From the NCBI GenBank assembly GCA_019242475.1, contig JAFAVK010000021.1:1-35031 (forward strand): DNA of 35,031 nt. Reading direction: 5' to 3'. The notes under the pieces are model-generated. The model made no database searches. It was not told the origin of the DNA and saw nothing but the letters and a program-made list of their open reading frames with translations. Origin of the DNA: Acidobacteriota bacterium. Its GTDB lineage: Bacteria; Acidobacteriota; Blastocatellia; Pyrinomonadales; Pyrinomonadaceae. Below, one piece after another: positions 23,249 to 31,649 of this stretch; position 1 is the first letter of the stretch, and the number at the start of each line of letters is the position of its first letter. Made by a program: the position numbers and the translations under genes.

Positions 23249-26068
23249 TTAAGGCGGGTCTAATATATTAGAACGATTTGAAGAGTTTATGAGTCTCACG
23301 ATTTGCTTGCTAGCTCCGCCGATGAAGTCCCAATTATAAATCTGGGCTTTATACTTTGAGAGCCAATGAGTAAGTAAGGTCTTAGCTTTGGTTTCGACCA
23401 CCCCTCTTTTTCTCAAGTACTCCAAAGCTCCATTAATTTCTAGAGTGTACCAAGTATAATTTGCGAAGAGAACCTTCGAAAGCCTCTTGAGGTAATCAAG
23501 CTCGAAATCGCTAGGGCGGGTAAAGAAGACCAATAAGCTGGCTTTGGCTGTTTTATAGTTGAGTTTGCCTACCGGGATCAGTGACTTGGCTCTGGTTGCG
23601 TCTCTCTCAAAAAGAGCAGATAAATACACTATGATTGGCTCTTGACTGCGATCACTGAAGATGTGCGTCATGCTGAATAGGTCGTCGTCCGGCAGATGTG
23701 GAATCAACATATTCAGGGATTCCGAGCGCACTAAAAAGTGAGCAGACTTAGTAGCCTCTATTAAATGCTCCTTCACTCTCGCGCCTAAGGGTGCAAGGGC
23801 GCGCAGCACTTCTAGCTGTGTTTTCGCAGGCACCCGTGAATCGGGGCGGAATGCGTGAAGCGTGCCTTTTAAAGCCTCATTAAATCGTTCTTGTGTATTT
23901 GTCTTAATGTCGGCAACGCCCTTCACGTCGCGGAGGACGTTGGCGCAGAGGGCGATGATGGGGGCCTGGCGGGTGATGGTCGTGCCCATGTGGTCGAGGA
24001 GGTGGGAGATGTAGGCGTCGAGCTTGGCGTCGGAGTTGCGGGCGATCTCGCCGCCGAGTAGTTGGAGGGTCTCGAACCATTGGGGGTCGCGGAGGTGCGG
24101 GGTGACGGTGGCCTTGATGTCGTCGAGGCTGAGCGAGGCGAGGTGCCAGGCGGCGAGGTACTCCTGGAAGGTGAGGTGGACGAAGCGGCAGCTGTGGGAG
24201 CGGCGGCTGACGAGGAGGCCGCTGCGCAGCTCTTCCAGATCGAGGAAGCGCTCGGCGTCGAGGGCGGCGCGCTCGTCGTTCGAGCCGGGGCGGTCGCGGA
24301 AGCGCTCGCGGAGATGGCCGAGCACGACCTCGCGCGTGATCTCGTCGGTGCCGCTCTTGAGGATGAGCAGGGCGATCTCGGCGAAGCGCTTCCGCTTCCA
24401 CGCGCGGTCGTACTGCGTCTCACGTTCCGCTTCCTCACTAAGCGCCTCGGCGGCCGACGCGCCGCGCACCGTGCGCTCCGCCTCCTTGCGCTGGCCCAAC
24501 AGCACGTCCACGCACTCGTCGTAGAGGTCAACGCGCTGGTCGGGGAGCCGCTTGCGGTTCCAGTGCACGATGGCGATGACCGTCATCATCAAAGGGTTGA
24601 CGGCGAGCGCGCGGATGCGGTCTTTGCTCTCGATGGCGGGCTGTAATGCGTCGAACGCCAGGCGGCTCGGCGTGCCTTCATCCAGGACGTGCTCGCGGCC
24701 GACGCCGAGCAGGACGGCGAACCAGTTGAGCAGGAACTCGCGGCGGTCTGACTCGTTAAAGTCCTGCACGTCGCAGCGCACGAACCCGCCGCGCAGGATC
24801 GTGTCGCCCGTGTAGCCGCGCACGCGCGAGGTGACGACGAAGCGGTTATTCCCGTAGCGCCCGACGAACTTCTCCACCAGACGGCTGATGAGCGCACGCC
24901 CCCGCTCGGTCGGCACCTCGTCGAGGCCGTCGAACAGCAGACAGCAGCCGCCCGCCTCCAGCATCGCTTCCAGTTCACCGCGCGCGAGCGTAACGCCGCG
25001 CTCGGCCAGGCGGCTGACGATGAAGTTGGAGACGGCACCGTCGCCCGAGTCTTTAGACTGCTTGATAAAGTCGGAGAGATCCCAGAGCGAGATGAAGAAC
25101 GGGACGGGCAGCGGGGCCTGAATGTTCAGCTTCGCCAGCGCCGGCGCCGGGTCGTCTTCGACCTTCGAGCGGGCGATGGTCAGCGCGATGAACTTCAGGA
25201 ACGTTGACTTCCCGCTGCCGGGGTCGCCGACGATGACGAGCCGCTCGTACTGTCCGAGCGCCGTGTGGATGTCAATCGGCCCGCCTTCAATCTCCTCGTC
25301 GCCGGCGGAGTCCTCGTCCCTGATGACGCGCAGACGGACGTAGACTTCGCTGAGCGGAATCTCGACCGCGCGGTCGTTATCAATCCCTGCAATGTCGAGC
25401 GACTCGAAATCATTGACGAGCGTCGTGTAGTAAGTCTCCGGCAGCCCCGCAACTTCCGGCGCCGCCAGTGCCGCCCCGCCCTCCCTCTGCGCGTGCCATG
25501 GTCGGCCGTCGGCGTTCAGCCAGAGCGACAGGTCGTCTCGCAAAACATCTCTGAAATGCGCGGTGTCTGAGAACGTGCCGTAATGCACGCGCGGCTCCGA
25601 CTCCTCAAGGCGGTTGCGGAAAGCCCTGACCTTTTTCCACTGGCTCAGCGCCTCTTCGATCTTCTCAGGGTCGCTCGGCGCGCGGAACGTCTCGATGTTC
25701 CGGAAGAACCATTTGATCTCGGGATGGCCCGTCCTGAGCTTGGATTCGAGCGCCCGGTAGAACTCCTCCTCCGTGCCGGACTCGTGCGTGCCGCTGGGCG
25801 AGCCGAAGCGCTGCCCCATGAGGCCGACGACGAGCGCCAACGTGTCTTTAAATCTTTCGAGCGTCTGTTCGGTGATTAACTCCTGCGGGCGTCCGACGCC
25901 CACCGACGAGTAGTTCTCCCAATCGACGACGGTGAAGCGGACGTTCCACCTGCTCGCCGTGTGGCGGTTGTAGTCCTCGAAGAACCTGCGCACCTCGCGC
26001 CGCTCGGCTTCCATGTCGCCGGGTGAGGCCAGGAAGATGTGGTACTCGTGAAGGATTCGAGGCTGCAT
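23249..26068 (-). CDS. NACHT-type NTPase with DUF4062-like N terminus
   Basis: 939 residues. Residues 1-185 begin EYHIFLASPGDMEAERREV and resemble DUF4062, a domain found at the N terminus of bacterial STAND proteins. The NACHT ATPase (about 270-640) has Walker A GDPGSGKST (281-289), Walker B LLFDGLDEV (377-385), a sensor-like VVTSRVRGY, and the FVHLTFQEYLAAWHL winged-helix segment. The C-terminal 300 residues are helical and repeat-like, probably the sensor. Bacterial NACHT proteins are known in anti-phage defence and signalling. It begins 36 bp after the LanC gene with a GAGGTAG site, so it may be the last gene of that operon. The codons for about residues 715-939 are much richer in A+T than the rest. 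Confidence 0.88.
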   Translation of the reverse strand: MQPRILHEYHIFLASPGDMEAERREVRRFFEDYNRHTASRWNVRFTVVDWENYSSVGVGRPQELITEQTLERFKDTLALVVGLMGQRFGSPSGTHESGTEEEFYRALESKLRTGHPEIKWFFRNIETFRAPSDPEKIEEALSQWKKVRAFRNRLEESEPRVHYGTFSDTAHFRDVLRDDLSLWLNADGRPWHAQREGGAALAAPEVAGLPETYYTTLVNDFESLDIAGIDNDRAVEIPLSEVYVRLRVIRDEDSAGDEEIEGGPIDIHTALGQYERLVIVGDPGSGKSTFLKFIALTIARSKVEDDPAPALAKLNIQAPLPVPFFISLWDLSDFIKQSKDSGDGAVSNFIVSRLAERGVTLARGELEAMLEAGGCCLLFDGLDEVPTERGRALISRLVEKFVGRYGNNRFVVTSRVRGYTGDTILRGGFVRCDVQDFNESDRREFLLNWFAVLLGVGREHVLDEGTPSRLAFDALQPAIESKDRIRALAVNPLMMTVIAIVHWNRKRLPDQRVDLYDECVDVLLGQRKEAERTVRGASAAEALSEEAERETQYDRAWKRKRFAEIALLILKSGTDEITREVVLGHLRERFRDRPGSNDERAALDAERFLDLEELRSGLLVSRRSHSCRFVHLTFQEYLAAWHLASLSLDDIKATVTPHLRDPQWFETLQLLGGEIARNSDAKLDAYISHLLDHMGTTITRQAPIIALCANVLRDVKGVADIKTNTQERFNEALKGTLHAFRPDSRVPAKTQLEVLRALAPLGARVKEHLIEATKSAHFLVRSESLNMLIPHLPDDDLFSMTHIFSDRSQEPIIVYLSALFERDATRAKSLIPVGKLNYKTAKASLLVFFTRPSDFELDYLKRLSKVLFANYTWYTLEINGALEYLRKRGVVETKAKTLLTHWLSKYKAQIYNWDFIGGASKQIVRLINSSNRSNILDPP

Positions 26069-26104
26069 GGTCTACCTCTTTACAAACGGTCTTCGCCGGC
26101 CTTC

Positions 26105-27367
26105 TCATTCGGGCAGGATGATTAAGACCGGCGGGACGCCCGCGGGGTCTTGGAGGCGGAGGTAGAAGTGGCCGATGCCGGCGAGGCCGAGGAGGAGGCC
26201 GGGGGTCTCGCCGCCCTGGAGGACGCCGCAGGGCCAGGGGCTGTAGGTCTTGCGATACTGCTCGACGCCCGAGAGTCCGACCTGCTCGGCGAGGAGGCGT
26301 GAGGAGTCGTCGCCGAAGACGCGCGCGGCGTAGACGAGCAGCTCGGCGTTGCCCGCGTGGCCGTGGCAGAGCGAGTAGTTGGCCTGCCCCGGCGCCGACG
26401 CAGCGGCGAGCGCGCGGCCCGTGCAGCGCAGCGCGGCCTCCGCCTCGCGGCGGTAGATTTCCTCTCCGGTCAACTCGTACGCGCGCACGCGCGACAGGCC
26501 GATGCCGGGCGCGCCGTGGCACCAGGCCGTCATGAAGCCGGGCTGGCCGCCCGTGCCCGTCCAAGCGTCGTAGAGGCCGCGGAAGTCGGGCCAGTTCTCC
26601 TGCCGCGCGTCGAACCACTGCCGCTCGTACGCGAAGCCCTGCTCGGCGGCGACGCGGAACCTCTCCTCGGCCGTCGCCTTCCAAAGCTCAAGCAGCGCCC
26701 AGCCGATGCCGGCCGCGCCGTGCGAGAAGCCGTTGAGGTCTTGCTTGCGCTGCTCGGCCGGGACGTTGAGCGTGTTCCAAGACCAGCCCCCCTGCGTCTT
26801 GCGCGCGGCACCAATCAAAAATTCGCCGTGGCGGCGCGCGAGTTCGAGCAGGGGCTCGCGGCCGTACCTCTTTTGCAGATGAAGGAGCGCGGGTATGGCC
26901 CCGGCGCTGCCCGCGAGCACGTCGGTCGCGCGCTCGTCCGGCTCGACCTCGGCCAGCGCCTCGACGAGCTGAAGGCCGCGGTCAACGAACTCCTGCTCGT
27001 CGGTCAACTCGCCGATTCTCGTCAGCGCGTAGCCGACGCCCGTGTGGCCGGTGTAGAAGCCGACGCGCGCCTGCGCGGGCATCTCCTCTAATCTTGATAG
27101 AGCCTGGCGCGCGCCGCCCGCGGCCGTCTCGCGGAAGAGCGGCTCGCCCGTCTTCCCGAAGGCTTCGGCGAGGAAGAGGGCGACGCCGGAGGTGCCCGAG
27201 TAGAGGTCTGGGCCGAAGGCGCGGTGCGCGACCGCCCACTGGCCGCCGACGAACTCCATCGAGTCGCCGAGCCAGTTGCAGCGCGCGCCCGCCCAGACCG
27301 CGTCGCGGCAGAGGCGCGCGGCGAGCGAGTCGGCCGCTTCGAGGAAGGTCTCGCCCTGTGCGCTCAT
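26105..27367 (-). CDS. LanC-like lanthionine synthetase cyclase
   Basis: 420 residues with seven Gly-rich repeats of the alpha/alpha barrel (GTSGVAL, GHTGVGYAL, GSAGAIPAL, GAAGIGWAL, GAPGIGLS, GHAGNAEL, GLAGIGHFY). The zinc ligands match those of NisC: C283 (AWCHGAPG), C334 and H335 (LCHGHAGN), and the catalytic histidine corresponds to H216 (FSHGAAGIG). LanC enzymes add Cys thiols to dehydrated Ser/Thr to form lanthionine rings. It is a stand-alone enzyme here, not fused to a LanM or LanL. Its start overlaps the stop of the HopA1 gene by four bases (ATGA), with GGGAGG upstream. It is strongly tied to the kinase and HopA1 genes. Confidence 0.93.
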   Translation of the reverse strand: MSAQGETFLEAADSLAARLCRDAVWAGARCNWLGDSMEFVGGQWAVAHRAFGPDLYSGTSGVALFLAEAFGKTGEPLFRETAAGGARQALSRLEEMPAQARVGFYTGHTGVGYALTRIGELTDEQEFVDRGLQLVEALAEVEPDERATDVLAGSAGAIPALLHLQKRYGREPLLELARRHGEFLIGAARKTQGGWSWNTLNVPAEQRKQDLNGFSHGAAGIGWALLELWKATAEERFRVAAEQGFAYERQWFDARQENWPDFRGLYDAWTGTGGQPGFMTAWCHGAPGIGLSRVRAYELTGEEIYRREAEAALRCTGRALAAASAPGQANYSLCHGHAGNAELLVYAARVFGDDSSRLLAEQVGLSGVEQYRKTYSPWPCGVLQGGETPGLLLGLAGIGHFYLRLQDPAGVPPVLIILPE

Positions 27368-28395
27368 GCCGCCTCCCTCGCGGGTTTGAACTCGTACTGA
27401 TCGACGGAGCGCGGGTTGAGGTACGGCGCATCGAGCGCGAGGCCGTAGGCTTTGAAATGCCTTTCGACCTCTTCGAGCCGCGAAGCCTCTTCGCGCAGGC
27501 CGCGCGCGTGCGCGCTCAACAACCCTTCGGCCAGGATGCGGCAGCGCTGCATGCCGAAGCTCTCGCCCGTGTACGGCTCTTCCGCCAGCGCCAGCCCGTC
27601 GGCGAGCCGCTTGGTGAAGAGCGGCGCGTCGGGGCGGAGGTGGCGCGCGACCTCCTCATGAACGCCCGCGAGCACGCGCGCGGTGACGCGGTAGAAGCGT
27701 TTGTCCACGTAGAGGACGGCCGCGTCGTTGCGCGTGTAGAAGGCCGAGTTGGTCAGGCACTTGAAGCGGAAGGGCACCTGGAAGCGGTTGAGGCCGCGCG
27801 TGACGGCGCGCATGAGCGCGACGGCCCCGTCGGCGCGCACGTTCCAGTAGAGGCGCGCGAGGCTGAAGTTGTCCAGCTCGCCCGCCTGCGCCTCGCCGAA
27901 GGCGAAGTAGAAGCCGGGCTGCATCGTCTTCGTCTCGCGCATGAAGAAGACCGAGAGGTTCATCCCCGGCCGCAGCGCCATCCCCGGCGCGTCGGTCGAG
28001 AGGAACTCGCCCGGCCACAGCGCGCGCGTGCGCCCGTCCTTGTGCGCCAGCACCTGCCCCGACGGCAAAACCTGGTAGACCTGCCAGCCCGCGTCCCAGC
28101 GCTCGCGCGTCGCGTTGGCCTCGGAGAGTGCGGGCGTGAGGTCAACGCCCTGGATGTTCAAAGGCGGCTCGTCGCGCAACGCGCCGTCGAAGGTGCGGCA
28201 GTAGCAGTGTTGATAGAGCGCCTGTTCGAGTAGTTGCACGAGCGGGTTCGCCTGGGCCTGCGCGAAGCCGTGCGCGTGCATGCCTCCTTGCGCGCCGAGC
28301 GAGAAGTGGCGCCCGGCGAAGTTGAACGAATCGTTCGAGCGCACCTCGACGGCGCGGACGATCTTCTTGAGCTGTGTGTTGAGATGCTCTCTCAT
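27364..28395 (-). CDS. HopA1-family protein (probable phospho-Ser/Thr lyase)
   Basis: 343 residues. Similar to the HopA1 effector family: NPLVQLLEQALYQHCYCRTF near 50-69, RPGMNLSVFFMRE, FYFAFGEA, LARLYWNVRADGAVALMRAV, RFQVPFRFKCL and AVLYVDKRFYRV. HopA1-like proteins of RiPP clusters (for example thioamitides and class V lanthipeptides) act with an APH-like kinase and eliminate phosphate from phospho-Ser/Thr to make dehydroamino acids. It starts 7 bp after the kinase stop and overlaps the LanC gene. Lyase function here is inferred from family and neighbours. Confidence 0.85.
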   Translation of the reverse strand: MREHLNTQLKKIVRAVEVRSNDSFNFAGRHFSLGAQGGMHAHGFAQAQANPLVQLLEQALYQHCYCRTFDGALRDEPPLNIQGVDLTPALSEANATRERWDAGWQVYQVLPSGQVLAHKDGRTRALWPGEFLSTDAPGMALRPGMNLSVFFMRETKTMQPGFYFAFGEAQAGELDNFSLARLYWNVRADGAVALMRAVTRGLNRFQVPFRFKCLTNSAFYTRNDAAVLYVDKRFYRVTARVLAGVHEEVARHLRPDAPLFTKRLADGLALAEEPYTGESFGMQRCRILAEGLLSAHARGLREEASRLEEVERHFKAYGLALDAPYLNPRSVDQYEFKPAREAA

Positions 28396-28402
28396 CTTGA
28401 AC

Positions 28403-29524
28403 CTACAACGCCAGCAGGCTGGCGACGGCCTCCCGCGGGCTCTTGAGGATGTTGAGGCTGAGCTGGAGCAGGTAGAGCGCGCTCGTCGTGATCTGCGGCG
28501 CGTGGAACATGTACTCGTAGGCGGTCTGGATCATGCGCGCCGCGCCGTACGAGACGCTGCGCTCGAGCGCCTCGCGCGCCTCCTCGCTGTCGAGCCCGCG
28601 CGTCTCGACGTAGGTTTTCCAGAAGGCGCGGATGGCCGGCTGCATCTTCTCGACGGGGAACTGCGCGGCGCCGACCAGCTGCTCGGCCGGCACGCCCGCG
28701 ACCGCCGGCATCGAGAAGACCCAGAAGGAGAGGTACGACTGGAAGACCGCGCCCGCGTCCCAGCACGCGTCGCCGAAGTCGGCCAGCTCCCAGTCGATGA
28801 GCCGCAGGCTCATCCCGGCGTCCGCGCCTTCCGCGTTCCCTTCCCCGTCGTTTTCAACCGTCACGTGCAGGTTGTCCCACTTGATGTCGCCGTGGATGAG
28901 GCTGTCGGAGCGCCAGCCCGCGCTCATGCGGTCGAGCGTCTGCGGAAAGTCGGGGTAGCTCTGGACGATGTTGAGCACCTGCGTGTTGGCGGCGCTCAGT
29001 TGGCCGAAGATGCTCTGGTTGGTCTGGTGCAGCGACAGAATCCAGGGCACGCGGCGCGCGAAGGCGCTCGACTTCGCGCCTTCGCGCAGGCGGCGCCCCA
29101 TCTCGCGCTGGTATGTGCCGAGGATGCGCCCGAGCTGCACGCCGACCTCGACGGGGAAAGAGCCGAGCTGGCGGTGGTATTCGGAGAGGCTCCCGCCCTC
29201 GGGCAACAGCTCGATGACGAGCGCGTGGCGCGCCGGGTCGGAGTCGTAGAACTTCGGCATCAGCGCCCGGAGCGGCTCGAAGTCGGGGTCGTTGTGCGAG
29301 AGCCAGTAGCAGGCCGTCTCGTAGCGCATCGTCTCGACGGCCTGCGGCTCGAAGGTCTTGACCTGCTTGACGAAGTAGCCGGGGCCGGCGGTTCGGATGA
29401 CTTTGAAGTTGCGGTTGCGGCTCGTCGCCTCGACGACGAGGAGGTCGCCGTCCACGACCGAGTCGAAGGTCAGGAGCCCCCGGCCGAGGAGATAGTGTGC
29501 GATGGTCTCTTTGGTGATGATCAT
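28403..29524 (-). CDS. Aminoglycoside-phosphotransferase-like kinase (probable substrate Ser/Thr kinase)
   Basis: 373 residues from ATG 29524 (MIITKETIAHYLL), preferred over an upstream TTG that adds 18 unlikely residues. The kinase fold is of APH type: nucleotide-binding Lys in YFVKQVK (K53), Brenner motif LIHGDIKWDN (H211, D213, N218) and the DFG-like IDWELADFGD (D244). In RiPP clusters such kinases phosphorylate Ser/Thr of the precursor, which a HopA1 lyase then dehydrates. It is followed 7 bp later by the HopA1 gene. It lies 173 bp after the Cys-rich gene, with a hairpin in between. A role in antibiotic resistance is unlikely in this setting. Confidence 0.88.
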   Translation of the reverse strand: MIITKETIAHYLLGRGLLTFDSVVDGDLLVVEATSRNRNFKVIRTAGPGYFVKQVKTFEPQAVETMRYETACYWLSHNDPDFEPLRALMPKFYDSDPARHALVIELLPEGGSLSEYHRQLGSFPVEVGVQLGRILGTYQREMGRRLREGAKSSAFARRVPWILSLHQTNQSIFGQLSAANTQVLNIVQSYPDFPQTLDRMSAGWRSDSLIHGDIKWDNLHVTVENDGEGNAEGADAGMSLRLIDWELADFGDACWDAGAVFQSYLSFWVFSMPAVAGVPAEQLVGAAQFPVEKMQPAIRAFWKTYVETRGLDSEEAREALERSVSYGAARMIQTAYEYMFHAPQITTSALYLLQLSLNILKSPREAVASLLAL

Positions 29525-29627
29525 CGAGGGACGGGCGCGGGCCTGCGCCGTCGTCGGACGCGTACAGTTAAGCGGCAAGCCGCCGGGGTGTCAAGGAAGA
29601 AGTTTCGACGGTTCGGGGTCGAGACGT

Positions 29628-29663
29628 GGCGAGTCCCGCCGCCTTGCGACGGCGGGACTCGCC
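29628..29663 (-). terminator. Hairpin between Cys-rich gene and modification genes
   Basis: A 14-bp perfect stem, GGCGAGTCCCGCCG (29628-29641) with 29650-29663, and an 8-base loop. No T tract follows on the minus strand, so it is more likely an attenuator or mRNA 3' stabiliser than a full terminator. It lies 34 bp after the stop of the Cys-rich protein. Confidence 0.6.
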
Positions 29664-29697
29664 GGTTAAAGGACGACGCTTCTAAAAGGCTCTCACC

Positions 29698-31251
29698 TTA
29701 GAAGCCGCCGCCGAAGCCCCCGCCGCCGAAGCCGCCGGGGTCGAAGCCTCCACCGCCGCCGGGGTTGCAGGCGATGGACGCGCCGCAGGCGGCCGTCTCG
29801 TAGCAGCCGAGGCGCGACGGGCAGGCGTCAACCGCCGAAGGGCACGGGCCGTACGTCTCGCAGGCGCCGAAGCGCGTGTAGCCGGGGCAGCCGTTTGGCA
29901 GCGTCGGGCAGTTGTAGCGCGTCGGGCACGCGTCGAGCGCCGAGGGGCACCTGACGAGCTGCGACTGGCAGGGCGTGTAGCGCGACGGGCAGTTGAATCG
30001 CGTCGGGCACGCGATGAACTGCGACGGGCAGTAGAGCGTCGGCGGGATGGCGGCCGCCGCGCCGTAGCCTCCGCCTCCTCCGCCACCGCCGACGAAGCCG
30101 GTGTCGGTGCCTTTGCAGGACGCGGTCAGCGTCGGCGCGTTGCCACAGCCCGGAGTCCACGTGTCGCAGGCGGGGTTCTGCGTCGGGTGTCTGGCGTACG
30201 GCTGCGCCTCGAACCCCTGCGCCAGGCCCCCGGCCGGGTCGAAGCCGCCCGCCGGGTCAACCCCGCACGCCGCCGACTCGAACTGGCAGCCCGCGCGCGT
30301 GTCCCGGCAGAGCACCAGGGCCGAGGCGTAGCACCTCGGCTCCTTCACCGTCGGGCACCTGATGATGTGCGAGATGAAGCAACCGAACTGCGTCGGGCAA
30401 GTCCGGCTGAGGGTCGGCTGCAGGGCGGCGACGGCGCCCCTCTCAAAGACCTGTCCGCCGGGGTCGAACCCGCCGCCCCCGAAGCCGCCGCCGGCGAAGG
30501 CCACCTGCTGGCCGAACTGCTGCTGCACACCCGGCTGCTCGTAGATCGTGAAGTCGATGGGGGGGTTGCACCCGTAGAAGCCCGACGCCACGCAGTAGGA
30601 CTGGTTCTGCGTGACGCAGATGTTATAGATGCTCTGGCACTGGTGCGGGAGCGCGGTGTGGCAGTGCTGGCCGGCGATGGTGCAGACCGGGTCGAAGGAG
30701 GTCAGGCCGCAGCCCGGGCCGAGGCGCGTGCAGAAGATGCCGGTGCGCGTGCGACAGCCCGGGAGCAGGGTCTGCGGGATGCACGGCCTGAACTGCGACG
30801 GCCCGCACGAAGGCCCGACGGCAGTCGGCGGCGGGCCGACGCACTCCCTCGTCTGCGTCGTGATGCCGCCGCTGAGGTAGTCGTGGGCGATCTGGCCTTC
30901 GAGGAAGGTCGCCCGGCTTCGCTCCGAGCCGGCCGCGCCGTGCAAGACCTCCGCGTCGCGGTCGATCCAGAGGAGGCTCCCGCCGAGCGGCGACTGCTCG
31001 GGCGGCAGCTCCTGCGTGTGCCGGACGGCCTTCTCGGGAATCTCGACGTAGCGGGTCAGCTCCTCGTCGAGGTAGAGGCGGACGTGGCCCTCCTCGGAGG
31101 AGGCGCCGAGGTAGCCGCTCAGGAGCGTGACGCTCGGCGGCTCGTTCGGGTCTTGCACGATCCGCCCGACGAAATCGTCGTAGCGGAGGTTCGGGCCGTC
31201 ACCCCCGTACTCCTGCTCCCCTCCTTCTGGGTTCTCATATTCTTCGCTCAT
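29698..31251 (-). CDS. Large Cys/Ser/Thr-repeat protein, candidate multi-ring lanthipeptide-like substrate
   Basis: 517 residues from ATG 31251, chosen for the GGGAG site seven bases upstream. It has no signal peptide. Residues 1-136 contain no Cys, are acidic and look folded (SVTLLSGYLGASSEEGHVRL, LDEELTRYVEIPEKA, SPLGGSLLWIDRDAEVLHG). From C137 there are 36 cysteines in four clusters: 137-228 (12), 285-329 (7), 362-379 (3) and 408-495 (14), mostly six to nine residues apart. Typical units are CPSQFIA, CPTRFN, CPSRYTP, CQSQLVR and CPSALDA. Each Cys has a Ser or Thr shortly before it. Gly-rich spacers (FGGGGFDPGG; a run of eight Gly) separate clusters, and the tail is GGFGGGF. Its place upstream of kinase, HopA1 and LanC genes suggests it is their substrate. 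A disulfide- or metal-binding protein is the alternative. Confidence 0.8.
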   Translation of the reverse strand: MSEEYENPEGGEQEYGGDGPNLRYDDFVGRIVQDPNEPPSVTLLSGYLGASSEEGHVRLYLDEELTRYVEIPEKAVRHTQELPPEQSPLGGSLLWIDRDAEVLHGAAGSERSRATFLEGQIAHDYLSGGITTQTRECVGPPPTAVGPSCGPSQFRPCIPQTLLPGCRTRTGIFCTRLGPGCGLTSFDPVCTIAGQHCHTALPHQCQSIYNICVTQNQSYCVASGFYGCNPPIDFTIYEQPGVQQQFGQQVAFAGGGFGGGGFDPGGQVFERGAVAALQPTLSRTCPTQFGCFISHIIRCPTVKEPRCYASALVLCRDTRAGCQFESAACGVDPAGGFDPAGGLAQGFEAQPYARHPTQNPACDTWTPGCGNAPTLTASCKGTDTGFVGGGGGGGGYGAAAAIPPTLYCPSQFIACPTRFNCPSRYTPCQSQLVRCPSALDACPTRYNCPTLPNGCPGYTRFGACETYGPCPSAVDACPSRLGCYETAACGASIACNPGGGGGFDPGGFGGGGFGGGF

Positions 31252-31529
31252 GTTTTTACTCCCGGTGTGGGTCTGCCCTGGCGGGCAGCGAATTTGGCGG
31301 CGAAGCCCGGGCGGGGCCAAGCGCGTGATAAGCGGTCGCAGGACGCGCCGCGCGAGGTGTGCGTCGAGATAGCCTCTGTCCAGCGGGAATGTGAAGCGCG
31401 CCGCGCGGGGCTCGCCCGGGCGCCTACGGTTCAGAGTCTTTCAAGTGCGAGGGCCGGGGGCAGCCGGGGCGATTAGGAGACTGCCGAGGGCGTCAGGTTG
31501 TTCGAAGCGTGCGTCTAAAGCGGGCAAAG

Positions 31530-31556
31530 ATTATGCCTGTTTCCGACGGCTGTCAA
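31530..31556 (-). promoter_or_regulatory. Possible sigma-70-type promoter of the Cys-rich/kinase/HopA1/LanC operon
   Basis: On the minus strand a perfect -35 box TTGACA (31556-31551) is followed after 15 bases by CATAAT (31535-31530), five of six matches to the -10 consensus. The spacing is a little short. It is the only good box pair I saw in this gap, and gives a leader of roughly 270 bases. Confidence 0.4.
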
Positions 31557-31621
31557 CGAAATTCTGCCCGCGCAGACGCGGCACGTGCGCCGCCCAACAT
31601 CGTCACTTGAGTATTCATGTA

Positions 31622-31649
31622 AAGGGCGCCCCAACGCAGAGGCGCCCTT
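31622..31649 (-). terminator. Intrinsic terminator of the SPFH gene
   Basis: Stem AAGGGCGCC (31622-31630) with GGCGCCCTT (31641-31649) and a 10-base loop, starting 26 bp after the SPFH stop. Confidence 0.7.

Noticed and set aside
29525..29578. Upstream TTG start adding 18 residues to the APH-like kinase
   Set aside because: The added residues are unlike the family N terminus; ATG 29524 gives the normal start.
31252..31320. Upstream start adding 23 residues to the Cys-rich protein
   Set aside because: The ATG at 31251 has GGGAG at ideal spacing, while the extension is basic and Pro-rich with a lone Cys.
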